From NCBI GenBank assembly GCA_940337035.1, contig CALNHX010005275.1:1-64000 (forward strand): a stretch of DNA of 64,000 nt, written 5' to 3'. The translations under genes and the position numbers were made by a program. Positions 33,719 to 45,330 of this stretch are shown in pieces. The notes under the pieces were generated by a model, which worked only from the letters and a program-made list of their open reading frames with translations, made no database searches and was not told where the DNA came from. The stretch comes from Agriotes lineatus (taxonomy: Eukaryota; Arthropoda; Insecta; Coleoptera; Elateridae). Position 1 is the first letter of the stretch. Every line of letters starts with the position of its first letter.

Positions 33719-34589
33719 ATACAGTGCTTTCGTAATTAGTGGATAAATACGTTAAAAATTCAAGGAATAACTTTTGGAATAATCGCTGGAACTCGTCAAT
33801 TTTTATTTTTATTTGCGCATTTTTTCAAATAAAATGCATACATACAGGGTGACCCGCGTAGCAGTTATGTGTACCGCCCTTAAACGAAGGGCTGGCAAGG
33901 CTCGACTAGCTCTCTTAACTCCGGAAGAATATGGCGCTGTGCAAGGACTAGGCTAAGAAATGTTTCGGGCTTTTAAATTGAACAGTAGCATTAATGCAAA
34001 TGGGGCGAGTTGTCATTACTCACAACATATAAAACAACCTAACTAGAAAAATAAATCAATACCTACCTTGTAAGCTTCGCTGCATACCTCAATCTAAATG
34101 TAGTAAAGCGAACAACAACAAATACAAACAGTAACGGTCAAAATCAAATTTAATATTCAAAACAGATAAGTCAAGGTTGTCGTCACCCAACTTACACACA
34201 CATGTAATTGTATATCGGGACAAAACAGACAACACAACATTTTAAAAACTTCAATTCGAAGTAGCATTTCCAAACACGTTAGTTATAGCTTAAATTACAA
34301 CTTCAGGTTAACACCTGTGCAATCGCAATTGACATAAACGCATAACGCCAAGGGTGCTACCTGAGATAGTATACATGCTATTTCAGCAATTTCAAAATAT
34401 TTAACTACTCGCTCTTTAGCGGTAATAACAATTAAGCCAGAAAATTGATTTGACACTCTCAGTTTGAGTTGCTAAGACCTTAGTAGGAACTGACATAAGT
34501 TTACGGCATAATGCATATGTCGTTTAAAAACAGATGCTGATAAGGGCATGTACTTACACTTAATTAATGATGAAGTCCAGCGATTGACA

Positions 34590-36062
34590 GGGGAATCCTG
34601 TTCGTTGCATTTTTCCATAAAGACTCAAAGCCAACTGACTGCATGATTCTCAGAATCCCAAGGTCGCCACTCAAAAAAGCTAACATAAAAAAAAAAGCAG
34701 ATAACCGGTTCCTGGCAACGTACAGAACGAAATCGGGAAACTGGTAGCCTCATAAAAGCAGAAACGATAGCTCAAGGTTGCTTCGTGAAAGCCCATACTA
34801 ACCGAATTTTTGCCCATAGCTGCTGGATTTTAGCCCGTAGCTGCTGAATTTTAGCCCGTAGCTGCTGGCCTAAATATAAAAAATTAGAATGCGAGAATAA
34901 GCTCTAAGAAGCATTCTTACCGAACGGTGTACTCGGCCTAACTATTGTGGAACACGCATCGCAGTGATTTCGATGATCGAAGAGCGCAGAGCAGTCCAGC
35001 CTAAATAACGAAAATTAATACGCAAAGCATAAAATTAGAAGAACGTCCTTACCAATGCCGAAAGCGCGCCCGCGAAACCAATGCTCTAGCGGCCCGCTTG
35101 CACAAAACAAAAACGACCTCTCGAAAATTCAATACTATTCGAGCTATTCTGCTGCTTCAACAGCCTACCCCAAATCGAAAAGCCATAACCAGCGGCAACA
35201 GGAAAACGCTGCAGGTGTTTATCTCTGAATGCAAACGCTTGCTGAGATAAACTTGATTTTTTTACTACAAAATATAGCTATAAGGTGGTCCAAAAGTCGG
35301 TGTTAAATGTATTAACGTGCTTTTGAAATAAAATTGAAACGGGGCGTTACAAGGGGAGATGCCGTTTGTTGCATTTGTCCATGAAGACTTAAAGCAAACT
35401 TTACTGCATGATTTTCAGAATCCCAAGGTCACCACTCAAAAAACTACCGTAAAAAGAAAACAACACATAACTGGATTTCCTGGCTACGTACAGAAACAAA
35501 ATCGGGAAACTGATAAGCCTCATAAGACTCAAAACGATAGCTCAAGCTTGCTGAATTTAAGCCCTCAGTAGCTGTATTATGAGCCCAAAGTAGCTTATAC
35601 TAGCCCATACTAGCCGGCCTAAATATTCAAAGTTATATTGCAAAAATAAGCTCGCAGAAGCATTCTTACCGATGATGTTCACGGCCTAATTAGTGTAGAA
35701 GACGCATCGCAGCGATTCGGATGATCAAAGACGTAGAGCAATTCAGCCTAAATAATGAAAATTAATACGCATAGAATAAAATTAGAAAAACACTCTTACT
35801 AATACTGTATGCGCCCGCGAAAACCAATGCTGACGCGTCTCGCTGGCTTCAAAACGAGAACAGCCTCTCGGACAATTAATACTATTCAAGCTATTGTACT
35901 GTTTCAACAGCCTACTCAGATGGAAATGCAACGAACAAGCCGCGACAAGAAAATGTTGCAGGTGTTTATCTCTGAATGCAAACGCTTGCTGCGATAATCT
36001 GAATTCTTTTGCTACCAGCTATAGCTATAAGGTGGTACTAAAGTATCTACTAAATTAAAAGG
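34590..36062. repeat. Tandem duplication, ~720-bp unit
   Basis: GAATCCCAAGGTC(G/A)CCACTCAAAA occurs at 34652 and 35418; AACGATAGCTCAAG, AATTAATACGCA, CAGGTGTTTATCTCTGAATG and GCTATAAGGTGGT follow in both units in the same order. Unit A is about 34590-35340 and unit B about 35350-36062. Unit A also contains three short repeats of TAGCCCGTAGCTGCTG. The ORFs at 35359 and 35809 lie in unit B and have no counterpart frame in unit A. Confidence 0.8.
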
Positions 36063-36067
36063 GGGCG

Positions 36068-36455
36068 TTACATATGACGCCATCGATGTTTTTTTAATGG
36101 CAACACCCTTTTTATTACGGAATTTGAAAAAACGCATTTTTTTTACTTACGCTATGCAGTGATAACTTCAAAAACAACACTAAATTAAATGTTCAAATTT
36201 CGCACCGTTGTCTACCTAACAGTAGCCAAGACGACCAATATGTTTTTATTGATTGCTCATTGATAATCACGTAAAATCGTACTTCCTAAAATTAAATTTA
36301 CTATTTTGTAATTTTAAAAACTTTTTCTTAAGTTTTGGTCATGTGACCTATACTCAAGAATCGGATTAGCGTAAGTAAAAAAATGCGTTCTTTCAAATTC
36401 CGTAATAAAAAAAGGAGGTGCTATTTAAAAAAAAAACGTCGATGACATTATACCT
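36068..36455. mobile_element. Palindromic MITE inside the 33722-36597 element
   Basis: ATCGATGTTTTTTTAATGGC and TTACGGAATTTGAAAAAACG on the left are matched in inverse by CAAATTCCGTAATAAAAAAA and AAAAAACGTCGATGAC on the right. The arms are about 75 bp around a 240-bp centre. Confidence 0.7.
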
Positions 36456-36604
36456 CCTACTTGGGTCACCTTGTATGTATGCATTTTATTTGCAAAAATG
36501 CGCAAATGAAAATAAAAATCGACGGGTCCTAGAGATTTTTCCAAAAGTTATTCTTTGAATTTTTTACGAATTTATACACTACTTTACGAAAGCACTGTAT
36601 AATA

Positions 36605-37165
36605 ACGAGTAGACCGGCTCAAATATTTATGTAATCAAAAAAATATGCTGGCAATAATTAATGATGAACAATCAAACCAAAGAATTATTTAAATTTTACC
36701 GAATAAGACAACCATGAAAATATATTTTCAACTATTCTAGTTAGTAGTGTTTAAAGTTACAGATAAAAATGCGTTTAGTATTTAATCAGAAAAACCATGA
36801 AATAAAAGTACTGGCGGAATTGTTAGTAACTTACTTAACATTTGATTTAAGGTATTAGAAACAGTGATATGCATAACAGCTGAGTTTAATCACGAGGAGA
36901 AATAGTTGTTTATAATACGAGTGGGTTATATTACAAATAATCCCCGAGAGAAAAATTGAGTCTTTGCTCGAGCAACAATTAACACGCGTCTGCCATACAA
37001 AAGTTTATCCAACAACACAATAAATACATAAAAAAGATAAATTGTGTATTTACAGCTATGAAAAGTCAAAGTGACAAATTAATTGGGAGTGAACTAAGGT
37101 ACCGAGGCATCAAATACATTAATAATAGAGTCACCTGTAATTTGTGTTATACGTTTGGCAGTACT
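36605..37165. other. Non-coding stretch, nothing recognised
   Basis: AT-rich with no supported feature. Confidence 0.4.
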
Positions 37166-37169
37166 GAAG

Positions 37170-37282
37170 TGTATTGTCAGTCTATGTCGAATTCCAGGTT
37201 AGCAAGTTACGTTTTGTTTATTATTCGATACAGACTGACGCAAAACCTAACCTGCTAACCTCGAATGCGACATAAATTGCCA
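37170..37282. mobile_element. Palindromic MITE family, third copy
   Basis: TCTATGTCGAATTCCAGGTT on the left pairs with AACCTCGAATGCGACATA on the right; the right arm also has TGACGCAAAACCTAACCTG as in the copy at 30808-30945. The short ORF 37058-37258 is incidental. Confidence 0.65.
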
Positions 37283-37734
37283 GGCAAGATATCTCACGTG
37301 AGATGGCTCATTACAGAAAATCGTGTATTATAGGCTGCTACTGAAATTGAGGAACCATCTGCCACTCTCAACATTCTTACAGAATCCATTCTGAAAGTAT
37401 ATGCAAAGGTTTGGTTTCTGGTCAAATCTTCTGTGACTCCGTAAACCACAGATATAACTTTTATGGGCCATCCTTAAAATATATTAATTTTTTCTATAGC
37501 ACATGTTAAAGTGTGATTTTATCAACTCAAAACAAAAAGTCAAGTTTTACTGTAACAGCAAGGGTAGATAAAGTAGCACTTTAACATCAAGGATAGATAA
37601 AGTAATTTAATTTTCTAAGTTTTGTTTAAGTTAAATATGACACCTTCGTATTATCGTAGCAACCCATTCTAGCTACTGACATTTTGAAATGTGATTGACT
37701 GTCCTTATTTTCTTTTGAAATTGTCAAAGTTCTT

Positions 37735-37890
37735 GCAATAGAAAAAAAAATGTATTATACACGACGATAAAGTTATTTGTATCCACTCTTGAATCATTAA
37801 CGTCTCGACTTCGTCTCGACGTTAAACGAATCACTCGTGGATAAAATTTAACTTTATCGTCTTGTATAATAAATTACTATTGCATAATCT
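37735..37890. repeat. Strong hairpin with GTCTCGACTTCGTCTCGAC centre
   Basis: ATTATACA(C)GACGATAAAGTTA pairs with TAACTTTATCGTCTTGTATAAT; inside, TATCCACTC / GAGTGGATA-like arms and a central inverted GTCTCGAC ... GTCTCGAC. Confidence 0.65.
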
Positions 37891-37999
37891 TTAATCCACG
37901 TCGGCACGTACGAAAATTGGGGTTCAGAAAAATAATGAAAATTAAAGAATACTATATATTTTGTTTGAGGCTTTCGCAGTTACTCGAATTAATCTTGTT

Positions 38000-38225
38000 A
38001 AAATAGAATTTCGGCTTAGAGTGCGTAGTCTTTGTAGATAAACACCCAGCATTCTCTGGCTTAATATGCCTTGTACCTTCTGTACTCAAGGAAAGATCCA
38101 CGCGCTGGCCATGCCCTTTGGTGGATAGTGTTTGTATACCTTGAAAATGAGGATACTTAGACAGAATTGTCCTTGTTGCTGTTTGTGCACCCATATTGAC
38201 TAACATATCGCAAGACTGGAGGTCT
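38000..38225 (-). pseudogene. Penelope-like element 3' fragment
   Basis: The minus strand contains HIKPENAGCLS and SKPKFYF, near-identical to the 3' portion of the Penelope-like copy at 43796-44740 (GARHIKPENAGC and SKPKFYA). DNA identity is high, for example AGAATTTCGGCTTAGA at the 3' end of both. Only the 3' ~220 bp is present. Confidence 0.7.
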
Positions 38226-38795
38226 AACTATATTACAAATGTAAAATATTTGTGTGCATAAATAGGAAATCACAACAAAACCTTTGCCAACAAAGTCGTC
38301 TTAGTTTTATGACTTTAATATTTTTTAATTTTTATTGCCTAAACATTAAAATAAAAATCTATAAAAAGCTGTAGCCAGAACTTCCCTCGTCGACATTGTA
38401 ACACTAAATAATTTTCAATATCAATTTAGGTAAGTTAGGAGTAAAAATATCTTCACGTTTCTAATAAATTAAAATAGATTTTCAAATAAAAAAACCGTTA
38501 CCGGTGGTCGAATTCGAAAGGCAGGAGGACCGCGTATGCAGTGCCAACGTTTTGTGGGATACTGCAAGGAAACGGGCTATTTCTACAGCTACGGAGTACC
38601 GACCCTTCGTATTCCTCCGTTGCAGCTGTATTAAGTAACGCACTAATTTCTCGCTCCATTTTGTATCCTACAACATTTATTCTGTATCCATTGGGGCCCA
38701 TTTTTGGTAAGAATAAAGCTTACACTATGTACAAATTATTACTTGTCTGTATTGCTCAGTTAAATAAAAAATAAACAAAATTTTATTTTTTTAAG
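38226..38795. other. Mostly non-coding; unrecognised 67-residue ORF
   Basis: A slightly GC-richer patch at 38500-38700 carries a minus-strand ORF (starting MGPNGYRINVVGYKM) and a plus-strand overlap. Neither shows a domain I know, so neither is called as a gene. Confidence 0.35.
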
Positions 38796-38799
38796 GCTG

Positions 38800-39050
38800 C
38801 TCATCCTGTATATATTTGTCTGAAATTTTCTCGGTTTCATTCTAGGTAGATATATAATGTGTATACAAAATATTGTCTTCCTCCGACAAATAGTTTTTGA
38901 GTTATACCACCAACAGACAGACAGACAGACGAAATTGAGAAAACCTGTTTTTCGTCATCTAGGGACCCTGAAACGTAGAGATCTGGATAAAGCTCGAAAG
39001 GTGATTACAATATTTCCTTTGTCTTTTAGACGATGGAAGTAAAAATATAT
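38800..39050 (+). repeat. Dispersed AGGAAGT repeat, copy 4
   Basis: AACAGACAGACAGACAGACG, CATCTAGGGACC, AACGTAGAGATCTGGA, and the closing TTTAGACGATGGAAGTAAAA follow the same order as the inverse of 2983-3140. The ORF 38857-39042 is within it. Confidence 0.7.
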
Positions 39051-39295
39051 AAAGATGCACCTTTAATTTAGACCACTACACAACTTTTCCCACTACATGC
39101 ATTTTAAAATTAGGAAATGGACGGATTTTGCTGAAAACGAAAAATACTATGAAATCGGTTAAGTGGGAAAAGAATTTCATTATTACAGATTATTGTTAGA
39201 TTTTCTATTTCTTTCTAGGTGTATTAAGATGTCACAATTTTTTTTAATTAATTCATTTTTGAGGAAGTAGCAATCACTTGCATTAATTTCAAGAA

Positions 39296-40130
39296 CTTCA
39301 CCAACTGACACTCGTCTATGTATTTAGGAAATAGTCACGCCCAGCATCTCAAGTGCATTTAAACTGGTCTAAATAAATTTTGGTGATTTTCTGTCAGAAT
39401 GTTTTGCTCTGAAGAACTAGATCTCGTAAATGTTCGGCCCCACAATCCCTCGTGCTACGCACTCGGAATTCTTGTTGAGCGGCAAATTTACTTGGCAAAT
39501 TTCTTAGCAAAACAGTCTGACAGAAAAGGTCAAAATTTAATCAGCTATTTTAATGCACTGGGGATATTATTGTTGATTAAAAATGTGTCAAAATTTAATC
39601 GATTCTGAATAATTTTAACATGATAGTAAAAGAGCTTCACGAACCGAATTTTATCTATTTAGTCAAGAAATAATTATGCCGAACATCCCGCGTGCATATA
39701 AACTACCCTGAATAAATTTTGAAGATTTTCTTTCGAATTTTTTTGGACTGAAGAAACATCTTTCGTAAATTTTCCATTCAGAAATCCTTCAGGAGTTTGT
39801 TGCGCGGCAAATTTACTTGACAAATTTCTTAGCTAAAGATTCCTAGAAAAAACGTCAAAATTTAATCGATTTTTTAATGCTTTTGGGATATTACTGCTGA
39901 TACAAATTCAAATCTCAAAACTTAACCACATTTAAAACCGTGTCAGAATTTAATCGCCTTTGAAAAATTTTTACATCATTATCAAAGATGCTTCACCAAC
40001 TAAATTTTATTTATTCATTCATGCGGAATATCTCGCGTGTATGCAAACTAGCCTAAATAAATCTGTTTTGCTCTGAAGAAACATATTTGGTAAATTTTCC
40101 AACCCAAAATTGATAATTCGTTGATAACGA
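39296..40130. repeat. Satellite-like tandem array, ~345-bp unit, ~2.4 copies
   Basis: CTTCACCAACT / CTTCACGAACC / CTTCACCAACT start units at 39296, 39635 and 39991. Each continues with CTA(A/C)ATAAAT, TTTTGCTCTGAAGAA(A)C or its variant, GCGGCAAATTTACTT and GTCAAAATTTAATC. Unit-to-unit divergence is considerable. The 69-residue ORF at 39399-39608 is inside unit 1 only. Confidence 0.75.
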
Positions 40131-41335
40131 AGACAGATTGTACCGCAAACATTCGATATTTAATATTTTTAATTTTGCAGAGTGGCGAAATACCCATAAA
40201 AATAACATGAATTATATTATGCCACAAAAATTTTTTCTAGATTTTTTCAATTAGTATGCAATTAATTGCTATTGTAATTAATGTTTATTACAAATTCTTC
40301 TCTGTAGAAATATCGTGCTATGAGTCATACCTTCCCTCGAATACATTATTCGAATTGACTACATTCTTCGATTATCTCAGTGAATTTTTTTAAATCAGTT
40401 TAATAATATATGTATAATCTATTTTCGGTGTTTTTCACATGCTACATGGGTATTAAAAGATCATTCAGATACACAGTGGAAATAATAATTCAAATTTCGT
40501 ATGCAGTGTTATTTCTGTCGCGTCATATGTCCACATAGGTACAAGCTTTACACGCTAGCTGGCTCTGAACACAATTAAAAATAATAATGGATTGTTCGAA
40601 ATAATGTCATTCTATTTTCGACGTTTCGGTGTCATTTCCGGAGAGTAATTTCGATGGAATATTAGTTTCATGCAGCGTAGCGTAACAAATCTTTAATTAA
40701 ATCTCACTGAAGTAGTAATGAAAAATTCCAGCAAATCGATATTATGCTCATCTAACTTTCAGCACGTATACGTGTCTAACAAATGTAGAGTTTGAATTCC
40801 CTTTAATAACTGCCGATTCTTTGCAACAATATCTTCGTTAAGGTAATAGAATTCCCTTATAATTTTTGCCTTAGAAATTGTAAGCGTTCGTGAATAGAAT
40901 TTTGGCAAGAAAGCGCACGTGTTTCAACTTTCATAATTGATGCTATAAAAAATTGGAGAAGTTAAATTCATTAATTGTTTCCTGTACATAATATTTGTAA
41001 AATGTGGTGAAATATACACTTTGGGGAGTACCTACTTCAAACGACCTCAAATTTGAAATTCTATAATGTAGTTTTACTTAAGCAGAAAGATATAATGCTG
41101 GAAACTTTGCATCGCTAACATTTTCTTAATTTCTTACTTCGTAGTTCGTACTGTATGTGTAAGCACGTAACTGAGATTTAACAATATAGCGAATATGTAG
41201 ATACTAAAATCACTTCGCTATTACAATGATATTTTATTATAATAACAAAAATGTACATTTTATGATGAGGTAAAAATCTTAAAATAATTAATTATAGTTA
41301 TTCAAATTGTAAATCTTTTCTGAACTTTAAAAATC
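40131..41335. other. Non-coding stretch, nothing recognised
   Basis: AT-rich, no supported ORF or repeat. Confidence 0.45.
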
Positions 41336-41700
41336 TGGTGTGATACCCGCACACAACTTCCTTTTACAGTGATCTTATAATTAGCCAAAAATTTGATTTT
41401 AAAATTTTAAGCATTTGTTAAAAATTTTCAAAAATTACAAATTCTGCAAAAACGGTACAAAATAGAGCGTTAGTTAAAGATACAAATTTTCTCTAGAATT
41501 TTAAGCCGAATTCAAAAATGTAATAATATACCGGGTGTTCTATTTAAAACAGGAGTTAATAAAAAGAATAGAAAAAAAACAAAATAAACCAATTTTAGAA
41601 GTATTCAACTGAAAATTACCTATCTCACATGAATACACATTCAAAATGTAATAAAAATGTGAAGTTTGAAAAAAATCGTTAGAGCCGTTTTTGAAAAAAA
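41336..41700. repeat. Dispersed ~350-bp repeat, copy 2
   Basis: Matches 12066-12480 block by block (see there), lacking about 90 bp of that copy after the CAAAATA(A/G)AG block. Confidence 0.65.
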
Positions 41701-41739
41701 ACGAAAAAAACTCAAACGCTTGCTGTCACATCTAGATAG

Positions 41740-41975
41740 TATTCAAAACTTATATATGAAGTTTCAATGACATACCTTTTTTCGTTTTTAAGATATTCTG
41801 TTCACAGGCAGACACACAGACAGACAGACACACAGACAGACCGACAGACCAATAAAAACAAATATGTTTTTTGGGTTCAGGGGACTCTAAAACGTGAAGA
41901 TCTGTTTAAAACTCAATTTCGAATTTTTGGGGTGAATCCAATACTTCCTTTATTGTAAAAGGAAGTAAAAATAGA
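41740..41975 (+). repeat. Dispersed AGGAAGT repeat, copy 5, with (ACAG)n
   Basis: Carries an (ACAG/ACAC)n run at 41805-41845, TTTTTTGGGTTCAGGGGACT, CTCAATTTCGAATTTTTGGG and ends with the hairpin ACTTCCTTTATTGTAAAAGGAAGT. The terminal hairpin followed by A-rich sequence is the best-preserved end of this family. Confidence 0.75.
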
Positions 41976-42375
41976 ACGTTGAAAAATACTGTCACTTATA
42001 ATACCATGAGTAGTCAAAGTCGAATATTGTTGCTGTGGTATCACGAATGTCCATTGCGCTTAGGTTCGATCCTAAGCGAAATGGACATGAGTAGTGATAC
42101 CACCACAAAAATATTATACTTAACTTTGACTAAGAATGGCATTCGAGGGACTATTCAATGAACCAAACTACTTTTTCAAATAAGTTTTCAGTAAATCTAG
42201 CAACAAACTACGCAATTACACCAATATTGACTTTTTGTAATAAAAATCACATTTGTTTAAAGTATTTACTTTTAGGAAGATATATCCGCTGATATTTTTT
42301 TGATTGGTCAAGAAACGTCAGAATCTGGATTTTTATTGGTTACTTTTTGACAGATGACAGGTGAATTGAATAGTC
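41971..42375 (-). repeat. Dispersed repeat F, copy 1, with hairpin
   Basis: The inverse of 57857-58305: TCACTTATAATACCATGAGTAGTC, a hairpin with GTCCATTGCGCTTAGG / CCTAAGCGAAATGGAC, and CTGACAGATGACAGGTGAATTG-like blocks (AGATGACAGGTGAATTGAAT) occur in both. Confidence 0.75.
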
Positions 42376-43598
42376 TGAGATATTAATAATTTGTTTTTAT
42401 TATGAAGTGGTTAAAAATTGCGTTTATAATCCTATAATAACAACTTTATTAATCTTTGTAAAAGTTAACAAGGGAAGCTTTTACTTGAAATATGGAACTG
42501 AACTACATATTAATCTTATATATTTCCAAGAAAAACTAAACTAAATACATATGGCAGTAATCACTTTCCTCAAATTGAAATATAAGATTATACAACATTC
42601 TTGAAATATTTCTTCACTCCATTTCAACCGAAAACCTTAATCAAGACTAAATTTGTATGTTAGACACTACCAGCATGTTATCTCACATTCGATTTTACGA
42701 CAACCTCGAATACAAGGTTCTTTGACTAGTTTAAGCTTAAATAAATCTCCCGTGCTACAGGCCGACAACAACTGGCACAGGTTTCGGTAACTTAGGTTAG
42801 CATGCAGCTAGCTATTATCTTTCAAAATATATAACTAGCTGTGCTGTCTTTACACTGTATAAGTCGGATCGAAATTTACGATCTGCTTACAAATATTAAA
42901 GCACTTAATTAAATAATTTTGTGGCTAAAACAGAAAAACATAAATCCAAATAGAAAAACCTAAGGCAATAGAAATAAGCATTTAAACTAAACGACTTTTA
43001 ACAACGACTACTAGATTCCGCCGTGCAAGATATTATTGTGTTTATACGACTATAGTTATAAACAATTTGTGGACAGTCCAATATGTGAAGAATTTAATTT
43101 ACCGACATCCCATTAGGCTTGGGTGCTACCCAAATATACAGGATTCCCCAGAAATCACAATAAGCGTCAAGTAGCCACAGATAGAGTGATTAATTGTGAA
43201 TGAAAAATTGTAATTAAAAAAAATATATGGTGCTTAGTTTACTCATACGGATTAAAAGAAGGAATTTGAGAACATTGCTTACAGGCTCAGCTATAATATT
43301 TATCCAATAAATGATGAAGGAGGTACGCAAAGAATCATTGAAACTGAACAAGACTATGCAACGAACATTAAAGTAGTCTCTAAAGTAGAATCGTGTTGTC
43401 CTAACTCTCTACCCATCGTAATAATAAAATAACGTAAGTCAATTTAACATTTTCAAAGATCGTAAGTGTACCCAGTAAAATAACTCAAATAGTTAAGCAC
43501 TATAGTGTAACTAAACACTGATTGTCAAAACTAACCAAATAAATGACTGAAATTTTAGCAAATACATGGTCTTGAACTGGCACTGTAGACGTATCTGC
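42376..43598. other. Non-coding stretch, nothing recognised
   Basis: No supported ORF, RNA gene or repeat. Confidence 0.45.
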
Positions 43599-43599
43599 C

Positions 43600-43791
43600 G
43601 GGCTCCGTAGCTCAGTGGTTAAGTATTCTGGCTACTGATCTAAGGGTCGCGAGTTCGATCCCCGGTCCCAGTAAAGTTTTTAAAAATACAAAAAAATGCG
43701 GATGAAAACCTCTACAGAATTTCATCATTCGTAAGTGATGTAAAGCCGTTGGTCCCATGTTACTATGATGTGTAGCATATAAAATATCTCC
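43600..43791 (+). mobile_element. tRNA-derived SINE, 3'-truncated relative of 2388-2743
   Basis: CCGTAGCTCAGTGGTTAAG (A box), GGTCGCGAGTTCGATCCC (B box), GGATGAAAACCTCTACAGAAT and GTCCCATGTTACTA(T)GATGTGT are shared with the first SINE. It stops abruptly where the Penelope-like sequence begins at about 43796. Confidence 0.82.
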
Positions 43792-43795
43792 TTAG

Positions 43796-44740
43796 CATAG
43801 AATTTCGGCTTAGACCGCGTAGTATTTGTATATGAACACCCAGCATTTTCTGGCTTAATGTGCCTTGCACCTTGTGAAGTCGAGCAAAAACCCGCGCGAT
43901 GGCCATGCTCTTTGGTGGCTCGTGTTGTTTGAGTATCTTAAGAACGAGGTTACTTAGGCAGATTTGGCCGTTTTGCTGTTTGTGCATCCATATTCACTAA
44001 CGTTTCGCAAGACCTTGCAGCTTGCATCATCAGAGTGAAAGTCGCACTAAGAACCGAAGGTCTGTGTGGAGGTATTTATAGTCCTCTGTGCCAGGCGCGC
44101 GGAGTGGCGTAACGCTGGTTGGTCATCCGAGTGCAACGTAATCCGTGGGGCGTGGCCGTATGACGCACAGCGGTTGTAATGCTTTAGATCGTGTATCACA
44201 GGGGTCCACGTTTTACTAAGCTTAAAGCCATCTTCCCTGTTGATATTATTTGGATGTTTTTCTATTTCTATGGCTTCACGTATCACTCGCGGGAAGTAAT
44301 GAGGTATTCTGGCAAGTACTCTGGCATGCTCAAATTCTAGAGTGTGCCCATTTGTAAATGTATGCTCAGCTACGGCTGATTTTTTGATGCGTTTGTGTTT
44401 GCAATCGCCTTTGTGTTCTTCGAGTCTTAGATCAACGGAGCGACCAGTGTGTCCAATGTAACTCGAGCCGCAAGAACAAGGAATGCGATATACGCCAGCG
44501 GTTTTTAAACTTGGAATCTTGTCTTTTACCGATCTGTAGGCGTTACCCAAAGTTTTCTTGCTCGTGAACACAGTTTTGATGTTGCATCGTTGCAGGACAC
44601 GTCCTATCTTATCAGTCGAGCCTTTAACGTAAGGTAGAAATGCTAAGCCTTCCAGAGGTGGAGATTCTTCTTTAGCCTTTTTTGTCATAGTCTTTTCTAG
44701 AGCTCTAGTATTCCAGTATTCCTATTGAAGACAATGGATT
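43796..44740 (-). pseudogene. Penelope-like element, 5'-truncated, GIY-YIG endonuclease domain intact
   Basis: The 213-codon frame 44688-44047 starts within the element and reads GLAFLPYVKGSTDKIGRVL, the linker after the reverse transcriptase of Penelope-like elements, then the GIY-YIG nuclease: GVYRIPCSCGSSYIGHTGRS with GVY and YIG, an R-x-x-x-H (RLEEH) segment, AVAEHTFTNGH and a Glu-rich REAIEIEKHPNN stretch. Such nucleases cut target DNA for retrotransposition. The reverse transcriptase itself is missing beyond about 44740, so the copy is 5'-truncated although this frame has no internal stop. A 3' portion, HIKPENAGC, lies at 43800-43990. The second copy at 38000-38225 keeps only that part. 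Confidence 0.9.
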
Positions 44741-44949
44741 CGTTTTCGTTTTATTTTATTTGCATAATCAACATGCTGCATGTCCCATATGGCTGATCTT
44801 GCCTAGATTTCCATTATTAATTTTTCGGTTTCGATATTGTAACACATATTTACCACTAAAATTAAATTAGTACATATTATATAACCTTCAAAACAAATTA
44901 TCAGTCAGATACTACTCATCTAAGTAAAATATTTTCATATATGACAAAG

Positions 44950-45210
44950 ATATTTGACAACCGCGCCTGATACTCGCCGCTTTGAAACCGCTTGTCGTGT
45001 GTACAGAAGAAAACCGCGCTCGGCACTTGAGGGTACGTTCGGCGTACGTTCGGCGTACGCGCGGCGTACGCGCTACAGGACGCTGCGTGTGTTTTTCCCG
45101 CTTTAAATACATAGAATCATGGGCAGAGACGGCTCCCGACTCGGCCACCGACTCCGCGTGCACCGCTTTGTGTGTTTTCAGCCTTACCCTGTACAATAAT
45201 TTTTTTCCCA
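44950..45210. other. CpG-rich island with GTACG(T/C)(T/G)CGGC direct repeats
   Basis: GTACGTTCGGC, GTACGTTCGGC, GTACGCGCGGC and GTACGCGC follow one another at 45032-45072 in a 250-bp block far richer in CpG than anything nearby. Overlapping ORFs on both strands exist because stops are rare in GC-rich DNA. It could be a GC-rich promoter-like remnant or the end of an unrecognised transposon (a CCCTGTAC at 45188). No gene is called. Confidence 0.5.
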
Positions 45211-45245
45211 CATCATAATATGTTGCTAGCGCTCCCGTTTTGGAT

Positions 45246-45330
45246 TTTTACTCCCCTCGTCTAAAAGACGAAGAAAGTATTGGAATCGCGAAAAAAATTC
45301 ATCTTTCGAGATTTCTTCAGATATCTACTG
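45246..45330 (-). repeat. Dispersed AGGAAGT repeat, copy 6 (fragment)
   Basis: CTCGTCTAAAAGACGAAGAAAG, TATTGGAATCGCGAAAAAA and GATTTCTTCAGAT match 2983-3050. Confidence 0.7.

Larger units (their letters stand above)
33722..36597. mobile_element. TA-flanked 2.9-kb transposon, TIR CAGTGCTTTCGTAA
   Basis: CAGTGCTTTCGTAA at 33722 is inverted at the right end (TTACGAAAGCACTG to 36597) with TA outside both ends. Arms of about 135 bp share AATAACTTTTGGAA, TTTTCAAATAAAATGCATAC and CAGGGTGACCC / GGGTCACC. The interior contains a ~720-bp tandem duplication and a palindrome, but no transposase frame, so it is non-autonomous. Confidence 0.85.

Noticed and set aside
38498..38701. 67-residue minus-strand ORF in a GC-richer patch
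   Set aside because: No recognisable family and an overlapping ORF on the other strand. Not enough to call a gene.
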